NCBI GenBank assembly: GCA_026419775.2
Contig: JAOPGA020001603.1
Location: forward strand, 62,001-126,000
DNA from: Acrasis kona
Taxonomy: Eukaryota > Heterolobosea > Eutetramitea > Acrasida > Acrasidae
Direction: 5' to 3'
DNA: 64,000 nucleotides
Shown here: in pieces, positions 40,669 to 50,089 of the stretch
How the letters are laid out: every line of letters begins with the position of its first letter
How positions within the stretch are numbered: position 1 is the stretch's first letter
The notes under the pieces: generated by a model
Seen by the model: the letters and a program-made list of their open reading frames with translations, nothing else
Told to the model about the DNA's origin: nothing
The model's database searches: none
Program-made: the position numbers and the translations under genes

Positions 40669-42561
40669 ATGAAGGGTCTTGAATTGGCTGCACTCTTGTT
40701 CGTCGCCATCATGGGTTTGACTCATGCGATCTACAATGGTGAAGTAGCCTCTCAAGGACAATACCCTTACCTGGTCTATATCATGGTTAATCCAGGCACT
40801 TCAGGTACCTATGCCTGTGGAGGAGGTATCATATCCAAGAAATACATCATGAGTGCTGCTCACTGCAGTTTTGGTAACAACTTCCAGGCAATCATTAGAA
40901 CAATAGACGTCAAGGGTTATAAATTGGCCAATCTATACAACATCACAAAGGTAGTGAGACCATCAAACTTTGGAAGCCTCGGATTCGATTACAACGACGT
41001 CGCCATCTTTGAGCTTGAAAAGGAAGTCGAAGAACAAAAAGACTATGTGGAATACATGCACATTGGACTTCAATCTCCACCAGTAGGGGGAGAAGTACAT
41101 CTTGCAGGATTTGGCCAACTTGCCGGCCCCACCCGTACATCCAAAGTTCATTACGGTGTTTCTGTTATAGCACAAGATTCCGATTGCAGGTTCTCTTCCT
41201 ATTTTGGAAACGTATCCATGTGCACAAACAACGCAAACCTTTACTCATGTCCTGGAGATAGTGGTTCGCCCATTGTTGTAAAACCAACCGGATCCTCCAA
41301 GTGGGTGTCTGTCGGTATAGATAGTTACGGACATGGTGGAGATTGTGGAAACAAGGCGTACGATTCAGTGCTGGGAAGAGTTTCAAGTATGACCAAATGG
41401 ATTGCCGAAAACACCCCACTAGCACCACCCACATTTGTAAACCTTGATTTTACTGATAAAAAGCAAAGCGTATTGGTCGGATCGACAGTAAGCCCAGGCG
41501 ACATCACCACAACAGCCAGTCCTACTACCACAGCTGGACCAACCACTACATCAGAGCCAACAACTGCTGATCCATGCTGGACATGTCCTCCAGGAGAAGT
41601 TCATTGGAAGATTGCAGGTTTATCAAAGGCACCAGGAGATGACAAGTGTGCTTGCGTTCCCGAAACTAACAAGGGATGCTGGACTTGCCCTCCTGGAACC
41701 GTTCATTGGTGGGTGGTAGGTATTGCTCAACCTGAGGACAGGTGTGCTTGTATCGAATCTACAGTCACTGCAGAAACAAAAGCACCGAGCACTACCACTA
41801 CTGCTGCTTCCTCTCCTACAACTTCCGCACCTACTACTACAATCGCATCAACTACCACTACGGGTGCAGTTACTACAACAAATGCAGCGACCACAACTGC
41901 ATTACCAACTACTACAATGACAGCAGTCACCACCACTTCTGCACCAACGACTACTGGTACTACCAAGACTTCATGCTGGACATGTCCATCTGGAGAGATT
42001 CTCTGGTCAAAGGCAGGTATTTCAAGTCCACCAGGAGGAGACAACTGTGCTTGTGTACCAGCGAGTGACAGAGGATGTTGGAGTTGCGCACCAGGTTATT
42101 CTCACTGGTGGGTGTGGGATCCAAAGATGATTGAACCAGCTGATAGATGTGCTTGTATCAAATCAGATACACCCACAACCACATCAACTGTTACGTCAAC
42201 ATCTGCACAGACAACAACTGTAGCGCCAACAACCACTTATGCTCAAACTACAACAAGGTCACCAACGACTACTTCCACGTCGCCACAAACCTCTACTGCT
42301 GCTGCTGTAACAACTACATCGGCAGCCACTACAACTACAAGCGCAGTTACTACAACGACGTCCTCAACAACAACCACATCGAGTGTCGTAACAACAACTA
42401 GTGCTCCATCAGTAGTGGTGACAACCAATTCGCCATCTGGCCAACAAGGCACTGTGACAACAGTACCACCAACCGATAGTGTTAGAAGCAGCTCTTCTTC
42501 CAACAAAACAAACCTGTTCCTTACTGTATTCGCTATAGTATTTGTGTTATTTAGTTTCTAA
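40669..42561 (+). CDS. Cell-surface trypsin-like serine protease with mucin linkers and four CW-C modules
   Basis: An intact frame of 630 residues. The signal peptide (MKGLELAALLFVAIMGLTHA) is followed directly by IYNGEVASQGQYPY, the IVGG-type N-terminus of an S1A protease. The catalytic triad is in SAAHC, DYNDVAIFEL and CPGDSGSP. Residue Ser rather than Asp or Gly precedes the S1 region, so specificity is uncertain. After residue 290 come four Cys modules in two tandem pairs (CWTCPPGEVHWK...CACVPE, CWTCPPGTVHWW...CACIES, and a second such pair), separated by Thr-rich mucin-like linkers. A hydrophobic C-terminus (NLFLTVFAIVFVLFSF) after a Ser/Asn site suggests a GPI anchor. It is probably an extracellular or phagosomal protease. 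The stop runs into TAAATAAA. Confidence 0.9.
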   Translation: MKGLELAALLFVAIMGLTHAIYNGEVASQGQYPYLVYIMVNPGTSGTYACGGGIISKKYIMSAAHCSFGNNFQAIIRTIDVKGYKLANLYNITKVVRPSNFGSLGFDYNDVAIFELEKEVEEQKDYVEYMHIGLQSPPVGGEVHLAGFGQLAGPTRTSKVHYGVSVIAQDSDCRFSSYFGNVSMCTNNANLYSCPGDSGSPIVVKPTGSSKWVSVGIDSYGHGGDCGNKAYDSVLGRVSSMTKWIAENTPLAPPTFVNLDFTDKKQSVLVGSTVSPGDITTTASPTTTAGPTTTSEPTTADPCWTCPPGEVHWKIAGLSKAPGDDKCACVPETNKGCWTCPPGTVHWWVVGIAQPEDRCACIESTVTAETKAPSTTTTAASSPTTSAPTTTIASTTTTGAVTTTNAATTTALPTTTMTAVTTTSAPTTTGTTKTSCWTCPSGEILWSKAGISSPPGGDNCACVPASDRGCWSCAPGYSHWWVWDPKMIEPADRCACIKSDTPTTTSTVTSTSAQTTTVAPTTTYAQTTTRSPTTTSTSPQTSTAAAVTTTSAATTTTSAVTTTTSSTTTTSSVVTTTSAPSVVVTTNSPSGQQGTVTTVPPTDSVRSSSSSNKTNLFLTVFAIVFVLFSF

Positions 42562-42722
42562 ATAAAAATTGTATACATTTTGTTATTTATCATATTACTT
42601 AAACGCGCATTCTTTAAAATCTTTATTATTTTAAAAATTGGTGTTCCTCCCTCTGTTCAATTGCAGTTAATTTGAAGTCTTTTGTAATATAAATAAACGA
42701 TCTCCGGTTATGCAAATAGAAA

Positions 42723-43307
42723 ATGTTTGATTCTCTCCCCGACGAAATACACGACTACATAATACAGTACTTATCAGAGCACGAGCTTTTGATATGCAGA
42801 TCTGTTAGCTGTGCTATGAGAGAGCTTTCAGGTCAGGAGTATCTTTGGAGCAGGCTTTGTCGTAGCATTTGTAGAAATAAGGTGAAGAATAGAATGGTTC
42901 TAGAGGTCGAGAACAAAAAAGATGAATCAGGCGGCTGGATGATGTTGTTCTTCAAAATCCAACAGGAATTCAAACGGAGGCAACCGTTAGAAGATGACAT
43001 TAGTGGCACCGAATGGACATTCTGCTCTCATAGGAGAAACGAATTTGTCGGCAGTATATCTTTTACATCAAATAAGCGTTATGTGACCTACATGGTAGGA
43101 ACAGGCATTATAGACACAGGATATTGGAGTGTGGTGGATGATTTTATAGTTCGAGAAGGCGTTCAAAACTATCCAAACATTAAAATTTGGAGGAGGGAAA
43201 ATGATCTTGGATGGGAGGGGGAACATTCATATGCAGTCTTCAAATGTTATGAGCAAGGCCTTAGCAATACACAACTAAAAGAGTTCTACAAAGAACAATT
43301 TGATTAA
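42723..43307 (+). CDS. F-box protein
   Basis: An intact frame of 194 residues. The N-terminal F-box (SLPDEIHDYIIQYLSEHELL, then CRSVSCAMRELSGQEYLWSRL) would bind Skp1 in an SCF ubiquitin ligase. The remaining 140 residues are beta-rich with many Trp and Tyr (TEWTFCSHRRNEFVGSISF, TGYWSVVDDF, DLGWEGEHSYAVFKCY), like a small single-domain substrate receptor of unknown type. No Kelch, WD or LRR repeats. Confidence 0.85.
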   Translation: MFDSLPDEIHDYIIQYLSEHELLICRSVSCAMRELSGQEYLWSRLCRSICRNKVKNRMVLEVENKKDESGGWMMLFFKIQQEFKRRQPLEDDISGTEWTFCSHRRNEFVGSISFTSNKRYVTYMVGTGIIDTGYWSVVDDFIVREGVQNYPNIKIWRRENDLGWEGEHSYAVFKCYEQGLSNTQLKEFYKEQFD

Positions 43308-43476
43308 TTTCTCATTTGTACAATAAACTGCTTCTAAATTTTCTTCAAGTATTAATTGGCAGTTCGACCTTTCAACATCCCTCCCCAACACTTTTGTATC
43401 TATACAATATAGTTTAGAAAATTGTAAGTACTTAGACAGATGACAATCTCCTCGGAGCTGCCAAATAGCCGATACA

Positions 43477-44796
43477 ATGGACACAGACCCAAAGAGGCAC
43501 CTAGTTTTAAACGAAATTATAGAGACTGAAAGAAGTTTGTTTTGAAAGCGGGTTTCTTTAATTGTTGTAGTTTATGTTCAAAACCTTCAGAATCTCAATG
43601 ATTACATCATTCAACCACTTAAAGATCGTACAAATGAAGAGAGGATCAAGATTTTGGAAAAGAATAGACGAAAATCTTATAGCACAAGCTGGCTAAGTTT
43701 ACTCTTCTGCTGCTTCCCTTGCAATTCAAGTGATGAAGATACTTCCCCTCTTTTAAGTTCGCGCAGTAGGCCCGAAGACGAACCTAATGGAGAGATACTC
43801 AGCTCAAAACAAATCAAAGATTTGTTTGGACAGATTACATTAATTTTGAACGTAAATAGAGCCTTCCTCGAAGATTTAGAAAAGGTCGTCCGAAAGAACA
43901 TGTCTGCTAACATGTTAAGCAATGAACTGCGTTTTGCCGAAGTAATACTCTTCAGAGCACATGCTTTTAAACTTTATAGCTCATTCATGTCTTCTTTTGA
44001 TGCAATCTCTACATCCATCAAAACAGAGAAGCAAACTAACCCAAACTTCAAAGATTTTATTGAGACCCAACAAAAACTCATTAAGAAAGCAAACAAGAGT
44101 AAAAACATGGAGAACACTCTCTCGGGTTTCCTTATAACTCCCGTTCAAAGAATTTGTCGGTATAATTTACTTGTCAGGGAGTTGTGCAGCACTATCTCAA
44201 AAGAGGTGTCCCCATCCAATCCACAAGAAGCCGAGATCCTTTCCAAACTTTTACAAGCGCGCGATTTAATTTCTGAAGTCGCACAGTATTGTAATGACAA
44301 GACAAGAGAGATGTCTGGCAGCACCAGAGTTTTAGTCCTCCAACAAATGCTGAAAAAGGACGACATAGTGGCCCCTCATAGAAAAGTTGTTCTTGAAAGT
44401 GATCCGAAAGATAAAATCTTGTACAAAAAAAAGAAAAGAAAAAACATTGTGGGTGGTAATGTAAAAGCAAAAGCATGTTTGTTGCATTTATTTAACGACT
44501 CATTGATAGTTTCTAAACATCCGACAATTGATGTGAAGGATTCCGGAAGGGACCTGATCTACTTGAACATTAACTTTTGGACAGATGATGTTACGATTAA
44601 AAAGAAAGATAAAAGCAAAGCCATACTACTAGCAGACAAATCATACATCAGGAAGTTGATCTTATTTAGAAGCGGAACTGCTGTGGGAACATTGAAATTT
44701 GAGGATGAAACGAAAGCCACCTTATGGATTACTAACGTTCAGAAACAAATGGATGAAAGTTCACATTCTATCACACCCAGAAATAAACAAAATTAA
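43477..44796 (+). CDS. RhoGEF (DH-PH) with Cys-rich insert
   Basis: Exons 43477-43534 and 43571-44796 are joined across a 36-bp intron. The junction gives IETERIYVQNLQNL, the classical DH start. The DH domain carries an insert of about 65 residues early on, including WLSLLFCCFPCNSSDEDTSP, which could be palmitoylated. It continues with NRAFLEDLEKVVRKN and the DH signature LSGFLITPVQRICRYNLLVREL. A PH domain follows (KKKRKNIVGGNVKAKACLLHLF to the Trp of ATLWITNVQ). It should activate Rho/Rac GTPases at membranes and control actin. The first exon and true start were found from the splice pattern. The 3' end converges with CHMP1, two bases apart. Confidence 0.88.
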
Positions 44797-44797
44797 A

Positions 44798-45394
44798 TTA
44801 CAAAGCAATTTTATTCTTGGCCTTTACATATTGATCTTGTTTTTTTGCAAAATATTCTTTTTGTAGTTGATCCATAGGATCTGTTCTGCTTGTTGCACTG
44901 AATTGTAGTTGATCAGAAAGTTGTAAGTTATTATCATCTGCAATCTGTGCAACCAGGTCTCCTACTTCGTCGTCCGGAATGGAATAGTCAATGCTGGACA
45001 TTGACTTTTCCATGTAATCCGTAGAGACACCGAGGTTGGAGTCAAAGTCTTCAAATGAATTCATGGTGTTCGAAATTTCATCAATATTTATCGTCTTCAT
45101 TACATGACCCAGATCTCCAACTATGCCATTCATTTTTTGTTGTAGCTGCTGGGCATTTGTGAGTTGCTGTACATTTGATGTTGTCGCCTCGAGCTTGTTA
45201 GATAGCTTCAAATAATTATTACTTTCATTTCGCTTGCGCACCGCTTTTTCAGCATATATCCTCGCTCTATCCAAATCCCCTTTTTCCATACATTTTTTTA
45301 CCATCAACTTCGACTCTTCAGCCTCACGCTGTGATTTTAAGGACTGGATTCGATAAGAGTTACTTGTTAGTTGCAGGTCGTTGATTGTTTCCAT
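44798..45394 (-). CDS. CHMP1: ESCRT-III subunit CHMP1 (Did2/Vps46) with atypical C-terminus
   Basis: An intact frame of 198 residues, the family length. Basic N-terminal helices (LKSQREAEESKLMVKKCMEK, ARIYAEKAVRKRNES) match CHMP1 (AKVKKALQQ, ARVYAENAIRKKNE). The acidic second half has MEKSMSSI and DEVGDLVAQIADDNNLQL, matching VDSLIVQIAEENGLEV. CHMP1 normally ends in an MIM1 helix (LxxRLAALR) that recruits the ATPase Vps4. Here the tail is instead DQLQKEYFAKKQDQYVKAKN, with no recognisable MIM1. It acts in endosomal budding, cytokinesis and membrane repair. How it would bind Vps4 is unclear. Confidence 0.85.
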   Translation of the reverse strand: METINDLQLTSNSYRIQSLKSQREAEESKLMVKKCMEKGDLDRARIYAEKAVRKRNESNNYLKLSNKLEATTSNVQQLTNAQQLQQKMNGIVGDLGHVMKTINIDEISNTMNSFEDFDSNLGVSTDYMEKSMSSIDYSIPDDEVGDLVAQIADDNNLQLSDQLQFSATSRTDPMDQLQKEYFAKKQDQYVKAKNKIAL

Positions 45395-45618
45395 TCTTCT
45401 CTCTAAAAATAACCATGAACGTAGAAGATTCTAGTAAACAAGATTGACTAGCAAATGATCATCGGTATCCGCTGGTAGTGCAGAGACATGGAGACTTTGG
45501 TTCGAATGTATGATGACAGGTGATGTGGAGTTTAAAGATTTTGAAACATCTTTTGAGATGCTACAAATCATGTTAATATTTGCATACTTGTTGCACAAAA
45601 AACTAATTTGTCAATAAT
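45395..45618. other. Intergenic region before tRNA-Val
   Basis: No gene or repeat seen. Confidence 0.5.
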
Positions 45619-45714
45619 GTTCGCTTATATCAGTTGGTATTTCTAATAATAGATAGCTGCTTTAACACTTATGTAGATCGGCAGAGGTCGTCGGTTCGAT
45701 TCCGGCAGCGAATA
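45619..45714 (+). tRNA. tRNA-Val (AAC) with enlarged D-loop and anticodon-loop intron
   Basis: The acceptor stem GTTCGCT pairs with AGCGAAT (one G-U). The D stem TATC/GATA encloses a 20-nt loop, AGTTGGTA followed by 12 extra bases (TTTCTAATAATA). The anticodon stem CTGCT/GGCAG has loop TTAACAC plus an 11-nt insert at the canonical 37/38 position. The T arm is GTCGG TTCGATT CCGGC. Anticodon AAC reads Val GTT. The anticodon intron is normal for eukaryotes; the D-loop block is not. A functional tRNA is likely if the extra bases are tolerated or removed. Confidence 0.75.
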
Positions 45715-45744
45715 TGTTTTTGTTTGCAGACTTGACAAGTGATA

Positions 45745-45957
45745 ATGATCAGTTCAAAGTTTTCATCTGTATTGTCCAAGACCGGATGGCCAGAGATCCA
45801 AACAGAGAATACTGCATCAACAGAGAGTCTTTTTCTTATTGTCCTGAGGAATGATGATCCGTTGATAAAACCACAAGAATTTACAGCCGATGAGATGCAA
45901 GCTCTGAAAACGCAACAATCATCACACCAAGGACTGCTGGTTATACGTGGAGAATAA
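45745..45957 (+). CDS. Small hypothetical frame after tRNA-Val
   Basis: A 70-codon frame from ATG 45745. Composition is protein-like in the second half (IKPQEFTADEMQALKTQQSS, then LLVIRGE), but a second frame over the first half also looks coding (FKVFICIVQDRMARDPNREY). It may be a remnant of a gene with a shift. No family recognised. Confidence 0.25.
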   Translation: MISSKFSSVLSKTGWPEIQTENTASTESLFLIVLRNDDPLIKPQEFTADEMQALKTQQSSHQGLLVIRGE

Positions 45958-46054
45958 GGAGATTTTAATTGTTTGTTACGTCAGCTACCTGTCAAGGTGC
46001 ATCCTCGCCTCCATTCAATGTGTCTAATCACTAAAATAACCCATAGGATAAAAA

Positions 46055-46126
46055 GGGGACAAACGGGAATCGAACCCGTAACCTTCCGCACCCAAAGCGG
46101 AAATCATACCACTAGACCATTATCCC
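46055..46126 (-). tRNA. tRNA-Pro (TGG)
   Basis: On the minus strand the acceptor stem GGGATAA pairs with TTGTCCC. The D arm is of normal size. The anticodon arm is TCCGC TTTGGGT GCGGA with anticodon TGG, and the T arm is ACGGG TTCGATT CCCGT. At 72 nt it has no insertion, in contrast to the three other tRNA genes here. A T-rich run follows the 3' end. Confidence 0.93.
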
Positions 46127-46363
46127 TATGATATAAGTAACAAATCTATAGTATATATTAGTAAAAATCTAAAATAGTTGGATTATGCAGCCGATGTTGT
46201 TATTCTGCTATCGAGTTTCATCATTCTCCTAAACATATCAATATTATCATTCTGAGAGTTGTGACTCCTCACCAAGTACCCGGAATTATTACAACAAGTT
46301 CTAATCTTACCTTTATCCTTTATCCGAAGCGATCTTGAATACAAAAATAAGAAACAACCCAAC

Positions 46364-47029
46364 ATGCTATCGAACAGACTATTTAGAGCCGCTTATGGAG
46401 TTAGATCCACTCCAGTAGTTAGAATGGCACGCACATACTCCACAAAGGCAAGCAAAGTGGCAGAAGAAAAGAAGAGCATTGACGTCGATGTCTCCAAGAG
46501 TGAACATGAGAAAGACAACCACAAAGAGGCGGAAGAGAAGTACAAAACATTTGTGATATCCTCAAAAGCGCCAAAAAGCAAGGTTACTACCAAGGTTGCA
46601 TCACCTGATGGTTTTGAGTTGGTTTTCGATGAACCTTCTGAACTTGATAAGAGGGGCAAAGAGAAGGGTATGACGCCACTACATGGCTTGCTAGGTACAT
46701 TGGCAGCCTGCGAAACCGCCACAGCTAGATTCCACGCTGCTCAACAGAAACTTGACATTGGAGAAATTAAGTTTAAAAAAGTTGAAGGCACGATTAACAG
46801 CAGAGCATTTGTTGGAACAGAAAAGGACGTCCAACCATACTTCCTTAACGTCAACGTTGAAGCAGAAATTGATACATCCATTGGTCAGGACAAGTTGAAC
46901 GAATTCAAGGAGGTGGTCGAGAAACATTGTCCAGTGTACACATTATTAAAGGCTGCCAAGGTAGACATTAAGAGCACCTGGACTGTGAAGCAACAAAAAG
47001 AATCGAAAAAATTAAAAGAAAAGAAATAA
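46364..47029 (+). CDS. OsmC/Ohr-family protein, probably mitochondrial
   Basis: An intact frame of 221 residues. The N-terminus is a mitochondrial presequence (MLSNRLFRAAYGVRSTPVVR, then ARTYSTKAS). The OsmC fold begins near residue 65 (KTFVISSKAPKSKVTTKVAS). The two reactive cysteines are in the helix GLLGTLAACETATARFHA and in EKHCPVYTLLKAA. The family reduces organic hydroperoxides or handles persulfides using lipoyl-linked thiols. A central spacer TPLHGLLGT is typical of OsmC. The Lys-rich C-terminus is a lineage feature. The stop lies in AAATAAATG, overlapping a polyadenylation signal. It converges with the SNAP gene. Confidence 0.85.
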   Translation: MLSNRLFRAAYGVRSTPVVRMARTYSTKASKVAEEKKSIDVDVSKSEHEKDNHKEAEEKYKTFVISSKAPKSKVTTKVASPDGFELVFDEPSELDKRGKEKGMTPLHGLLGTLAACETATARFHAAQQKLDIGEIKFKKVEGTINSRAFVGTEKDVQPYFLNVNVEAEIDTSIGQDKLNEFKEVVEKHCPVYTLLKAAKVDIKSTWTVKQQKESKKLKEKK

Positions 47030-47054
47030 ATGTAGTTTCCATTTATACGTGTTT

Positions 47055-47990
47055 TTAGGTCAAGTCGACGTCGACAACACTGTTTGTTGAATCATCTAAT
47101 ATTTTTCTTATTGCCAAAAGAACACTTGTAGTCCAATCGTTGAACTTGAGAGCGTCATCAGCAATTTTGACAGATTTGACGAACAAGGTTTTGTCCTTTG
47201 CCTGTAAACTTTTGCACAAGCGAATCAACAGCTCATACTCTCTGGAGTTTTTAAAGTTATTACCTGATTCTTTGTTGTTCTCTATACCCATTTGAATAAT
47301 TTCAATGTCATCTTCGTCGTAGCCTGACTTCAAATTGGCGAGTCTGCAAAGATTTGCGTTGAAGATATATTTACTAACTTGTAGACGGGTGGTTGTAAGC
47401 GCTGCTGTGTTCTGCTTCTCTTTGTTCCAGTCTGCGTAAATCAACTCTTCCCAAGTCGTCACCGACTTTTTGTATTCATTAGCCTCCGCCAGATGTTCTG
47501 CGATTTTGACAAGACAGTTGTTCATGTTTGGAAATGCATTATCAATTTCATATCTATTATATGCCTCTCTCCATGCCGCTGCTGACGCCTTGATGCTTTC
47601 AGCTCCAGTGCCCTCAGATTCTAGCTTTTCCGCAAGCTCCTTAAACATGACAGCTGCCAAGTTGTTCTTTCCGTTTGCAGAATAAATCTCAGCTGCTCTT
47701 CTTAAACACTGCATACACTTTTCGTAGCCAACTCCCTCAAACAATGCGGCACAATCATATTGATCAGCAGCTTCTCGGTAGCTAGTTGCAGCTTGGTTAG
47801 TGTTTTCTAACTTCTCGTAGCAATTTCCTATTTTTTCATAAACCTCAGCAGCCTGAATGTGTTGTTTGTTTGTCTTTAGTATAGAGACAGCTTGTTCATA
47901 ATGGTTTAAAGCATCCTTATATTTGTTACCGAACAATGTAAACTTCTTGTTTAGGACCTCATCACCCTTGTTCACCAACCTATCTGCCAT
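47055..47990 (-). CDS. Alpha/gamma-SNAP family vesicle-fusion adaptor
   Basis: The start is the ATG at 47990 (MADRLVNKGDEVLNKKF); the frame gives 311 residues, close to the family length of 290-310. TPR-like helical pairs run throughout: KYKDALNHYEQAVSILK, AAEVYEKIGNCYEKLENTNQ, AATSYREAADQY, CMQCLRRAAEIYSANGKNN. The C-terminal acidic tail and the LLAIRKI/LDD segment correspond to the NSF-activating end. SNAPs bind SNARE bundles and recruit NSF to take them apart. A paralogue lies at 60695. The two share the final WTTxxLLxI motif but differ in the middle. Confidence 0.88.
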   Translation of the reverse strand: MADRLVNKGDEVLNKKFTLFGNKYKDALNHYEQAVSILKTNKQHIQAAEVYEKIGNCYEKLENTNQAATSYREAADQYDCAALFEGVGYEKCMQCLRRAAEIYSANGKNNLAAVMFKELAEKLESEGTGAESIKASAAAWREAYNRYEIDNAFPNMNNCLVKIAEHLAEANEYKKSVTTWEELIYADWNKEKQNTAALTTTRLQVSKYIFNANLCRLANLKSGYDEDDIEIIQMGIENNKESGNNFKNSREYELLIRLCKSLQAKDKTLFVKSVKIADDALKFNDWTTSVLLAIRKILDDSTNSVVDVDLT

Positions 47991-48110
47991 AGTTGCCTGG
48001 TGAATAGTTTTGGTTGACAGCACAAAGAATGCAACTTCACTGAACAAACGAAAGGAACAAAAAGTTACGACAAAAATAAATTTTTATAATTGTACTACAA
48101 AAACAAGGCC

Positions 48111-49758
48111 TCACGCGCTTCTCTTGGTCAAAGTTACTTGTAAATTCTCATCAGGCGCACTCAAAATTCCAGCAACAGTCGAAGTTTTCAACACATAATT
48201 TGGATCGGGTAACGACACAACGAACCTTTGAAGCATGTTAATTAAAAAGATCTTTTGTTCCAACAATGAAAAATTGTTTCCAATACACTAAAAAAGTGAG
48301 ACCAGTCAAAATCAAAATCATTTCACTTACGGTTCTAGGACCTCCTCCAAACGGAATCCAAGCAAAACTTGACCTCCCCTTCTTCTCCTCTTCACTAAAC
48401 CTTTCAGGACGGAATTCCTCAGGATTCTTCCACACATGAGGGTTGTTGTGAATACTGTACACGCTGACCTGCACCGCCTGTCCCTTCTTTAGGTTCATGC
48501 TACCAATGGACTCATCTTTATTCAAAATCCTTCCCAACACAGACGTCACGGGAGGATACATTCTAAGGTTCTCTTTCAAGAACATTCTCAAGTAATCTAA
48601 ACTTTCAATTTGTTCAAAAGTAGGTACATTGTTCATTCCGACCTTCTCTGAGATCTCCTTCACAAGTCGCTCCTGAACGTCCGCATGCTTACCAATTACA
48701 TACAGAGCAGAGCTGAGCGCACTAGCGGTCGTGTCGTGACCAGCAACAAAGAACACCACCACATTGTCACGTAACTCTCTTTCCGTCATTCCCTGTCCGG
48801 TGAGATCGTCCACGCTGTCGACCATCATGTCCAATAATGTGGGCGTGTAATCGGCGTCGAATCCCTTTTCTCTTCTCTTTTTTGCTTGCTTGATGACATA
48901 ATAAATCAAAGAATCAAACTTTTCAATTTCCTTCTCATACTCTAGGTTACTTGACGTGGGGATCTTGCTATAGGCGCTTCCTCCCAAGAATTTCACGATG
49001 GTGAAGGCGTTGGATAGGACATAGTGATATGTTTCTAAAAATGACAGATCGGAAGAGGGTTCGTCCGTCGGAATGTTCTTCTTGTTACTTTCCTTGCGTT
49101 GAGCGTTGGTCTTGTTGCCATCACGTGCCAATGCATCAGAAATGTAATCGAAGGGTATTCCGAACACGGTCCTTCCTAGCACATCAAGAGCAAATGAGGT
49201 CATGAATGTGGGCACGGTCACCTTCATGTTGTTTGTTGTTGATTTCTTCAACATTGCATCCAAGCAGTCCTTGGCCTTCTCGGCAAATACGCTAGAGAAG
49301 CGTTCAATGTTGTAGAATGCAGGATCCATGATTGATCTTTGTTGACGCCATAACTCACCATTGGTCAGCACCACGTTGTCGCCAACAAATTGTTGTGCGT
49401 GTGGAACTGCTTTCATGAGCCCTGTGTTTTTTTCGAATGATTTTGAATTGAGAAGAACACGTCTGGCACCCTCGGGGTCATTAATAACGACCACTGGGTT
49501 ATATACAAAAAATGTCAGGTATGGTTTGAAATCGAACGCGACGGCTTGTTCTAATTGTCTTTTTGCGAGTTTTGCTCTTTCCTCTTTTGTTACGTTTGCT
49601 AGTATGAGTTTTTTAATTGCAGTGAAAATGTTGATGTAATCTTTGAATGAACCTTCCTGAACATGTATCCTTGACAATGCTTTTTTTTGTACGTTGTATA
49701 GAATGCCAAGTAGAAGTAGTATAACAGTGACAAGAACAAGCAATATTCCGGTCAACAT
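48111..49758 (-). CDS. Cytochrome P450, membrane anchored
   Basis: Exons 48332-49758 and 48111-48287, with a 44-bp intron (GTAAGT...TTTAG) that splits the haem-binding loop between PFGGGPRT and CIGNNFSLLE. The start at 49758 places the N-terminal anchor first (MLTGILLVLVTVILLLLGIL); an ATG 26 codons upstream is possible. Seen are the I helix FFVAGHDTTASAL, the K helix LKENLRMYPPV (ExxR), the PERF motif FRPERF and the haem Cys. About 533 residues. It is a microsomal mono-oxygenase of CYP3/4/family-like type, substrate unknown. The final 50 residues after the haem loop (LINMLQRFVVSLPDP) complete the fold, so the enzyme is whole. Confidence 0.9.
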
Positions 49759-50002
49759 GTTGTTTTCTGTATAATTTTGTGTGGTGACCGAAAATGTTTC
49801 AAGATGCCGCAGATCGTTCCGCATTTCGGGTTTCAAAATAGAATGGCCGACCTTAATATATTAAAAAAGGAACGAAATGAGAAGTAATGTTGCAGTTGTT
49901 GCTTAACTTTGTATGTCATCCATAAATAAATAATACCGGAAGCAGTGTTCATTAAAGAAATATGTCCGAAAGATGATATATTCTATAATACATTTTATGA
50001 AT

Positions 50003-50089
50003 TCCCCAATGGCTCAGTTTTATTGGAGCATTCGGTAGAGCGTCAGACTGTTAATCTGCAGGTCCCTGGTTCGAGCCCAGGTTGGGGAG
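50003..50089 (+). tRNA. tRNA-Asn (GTT) with enlarged D-loop
   Basis: Acceptor TCCCCAA/TTGGGGA, D stem GCTC/GAGC, anticodon arm TCAGA CTGTTAA TCTGC (one weak pair) with anticodon GTT, T arm CCTGG TTCGAGC CCAGG. The D-loop is 22 nt where AGTCGGTA-type loops have 8. About 14 extra bases (TTTATTGGAGCATT) sit inside AGT...CGGTA, and these include a second GAGC that could pair with the same GCTC. Otherwise canonical. Confidence 0.82.

Noticed and set aside
41727-42506. Long frames on both strands within the protease Thr-rich region
   Set aside because: They are low-complexity shadows of ACN/ACC repeats; the sense frame has a signal peptide, triad and anchor.
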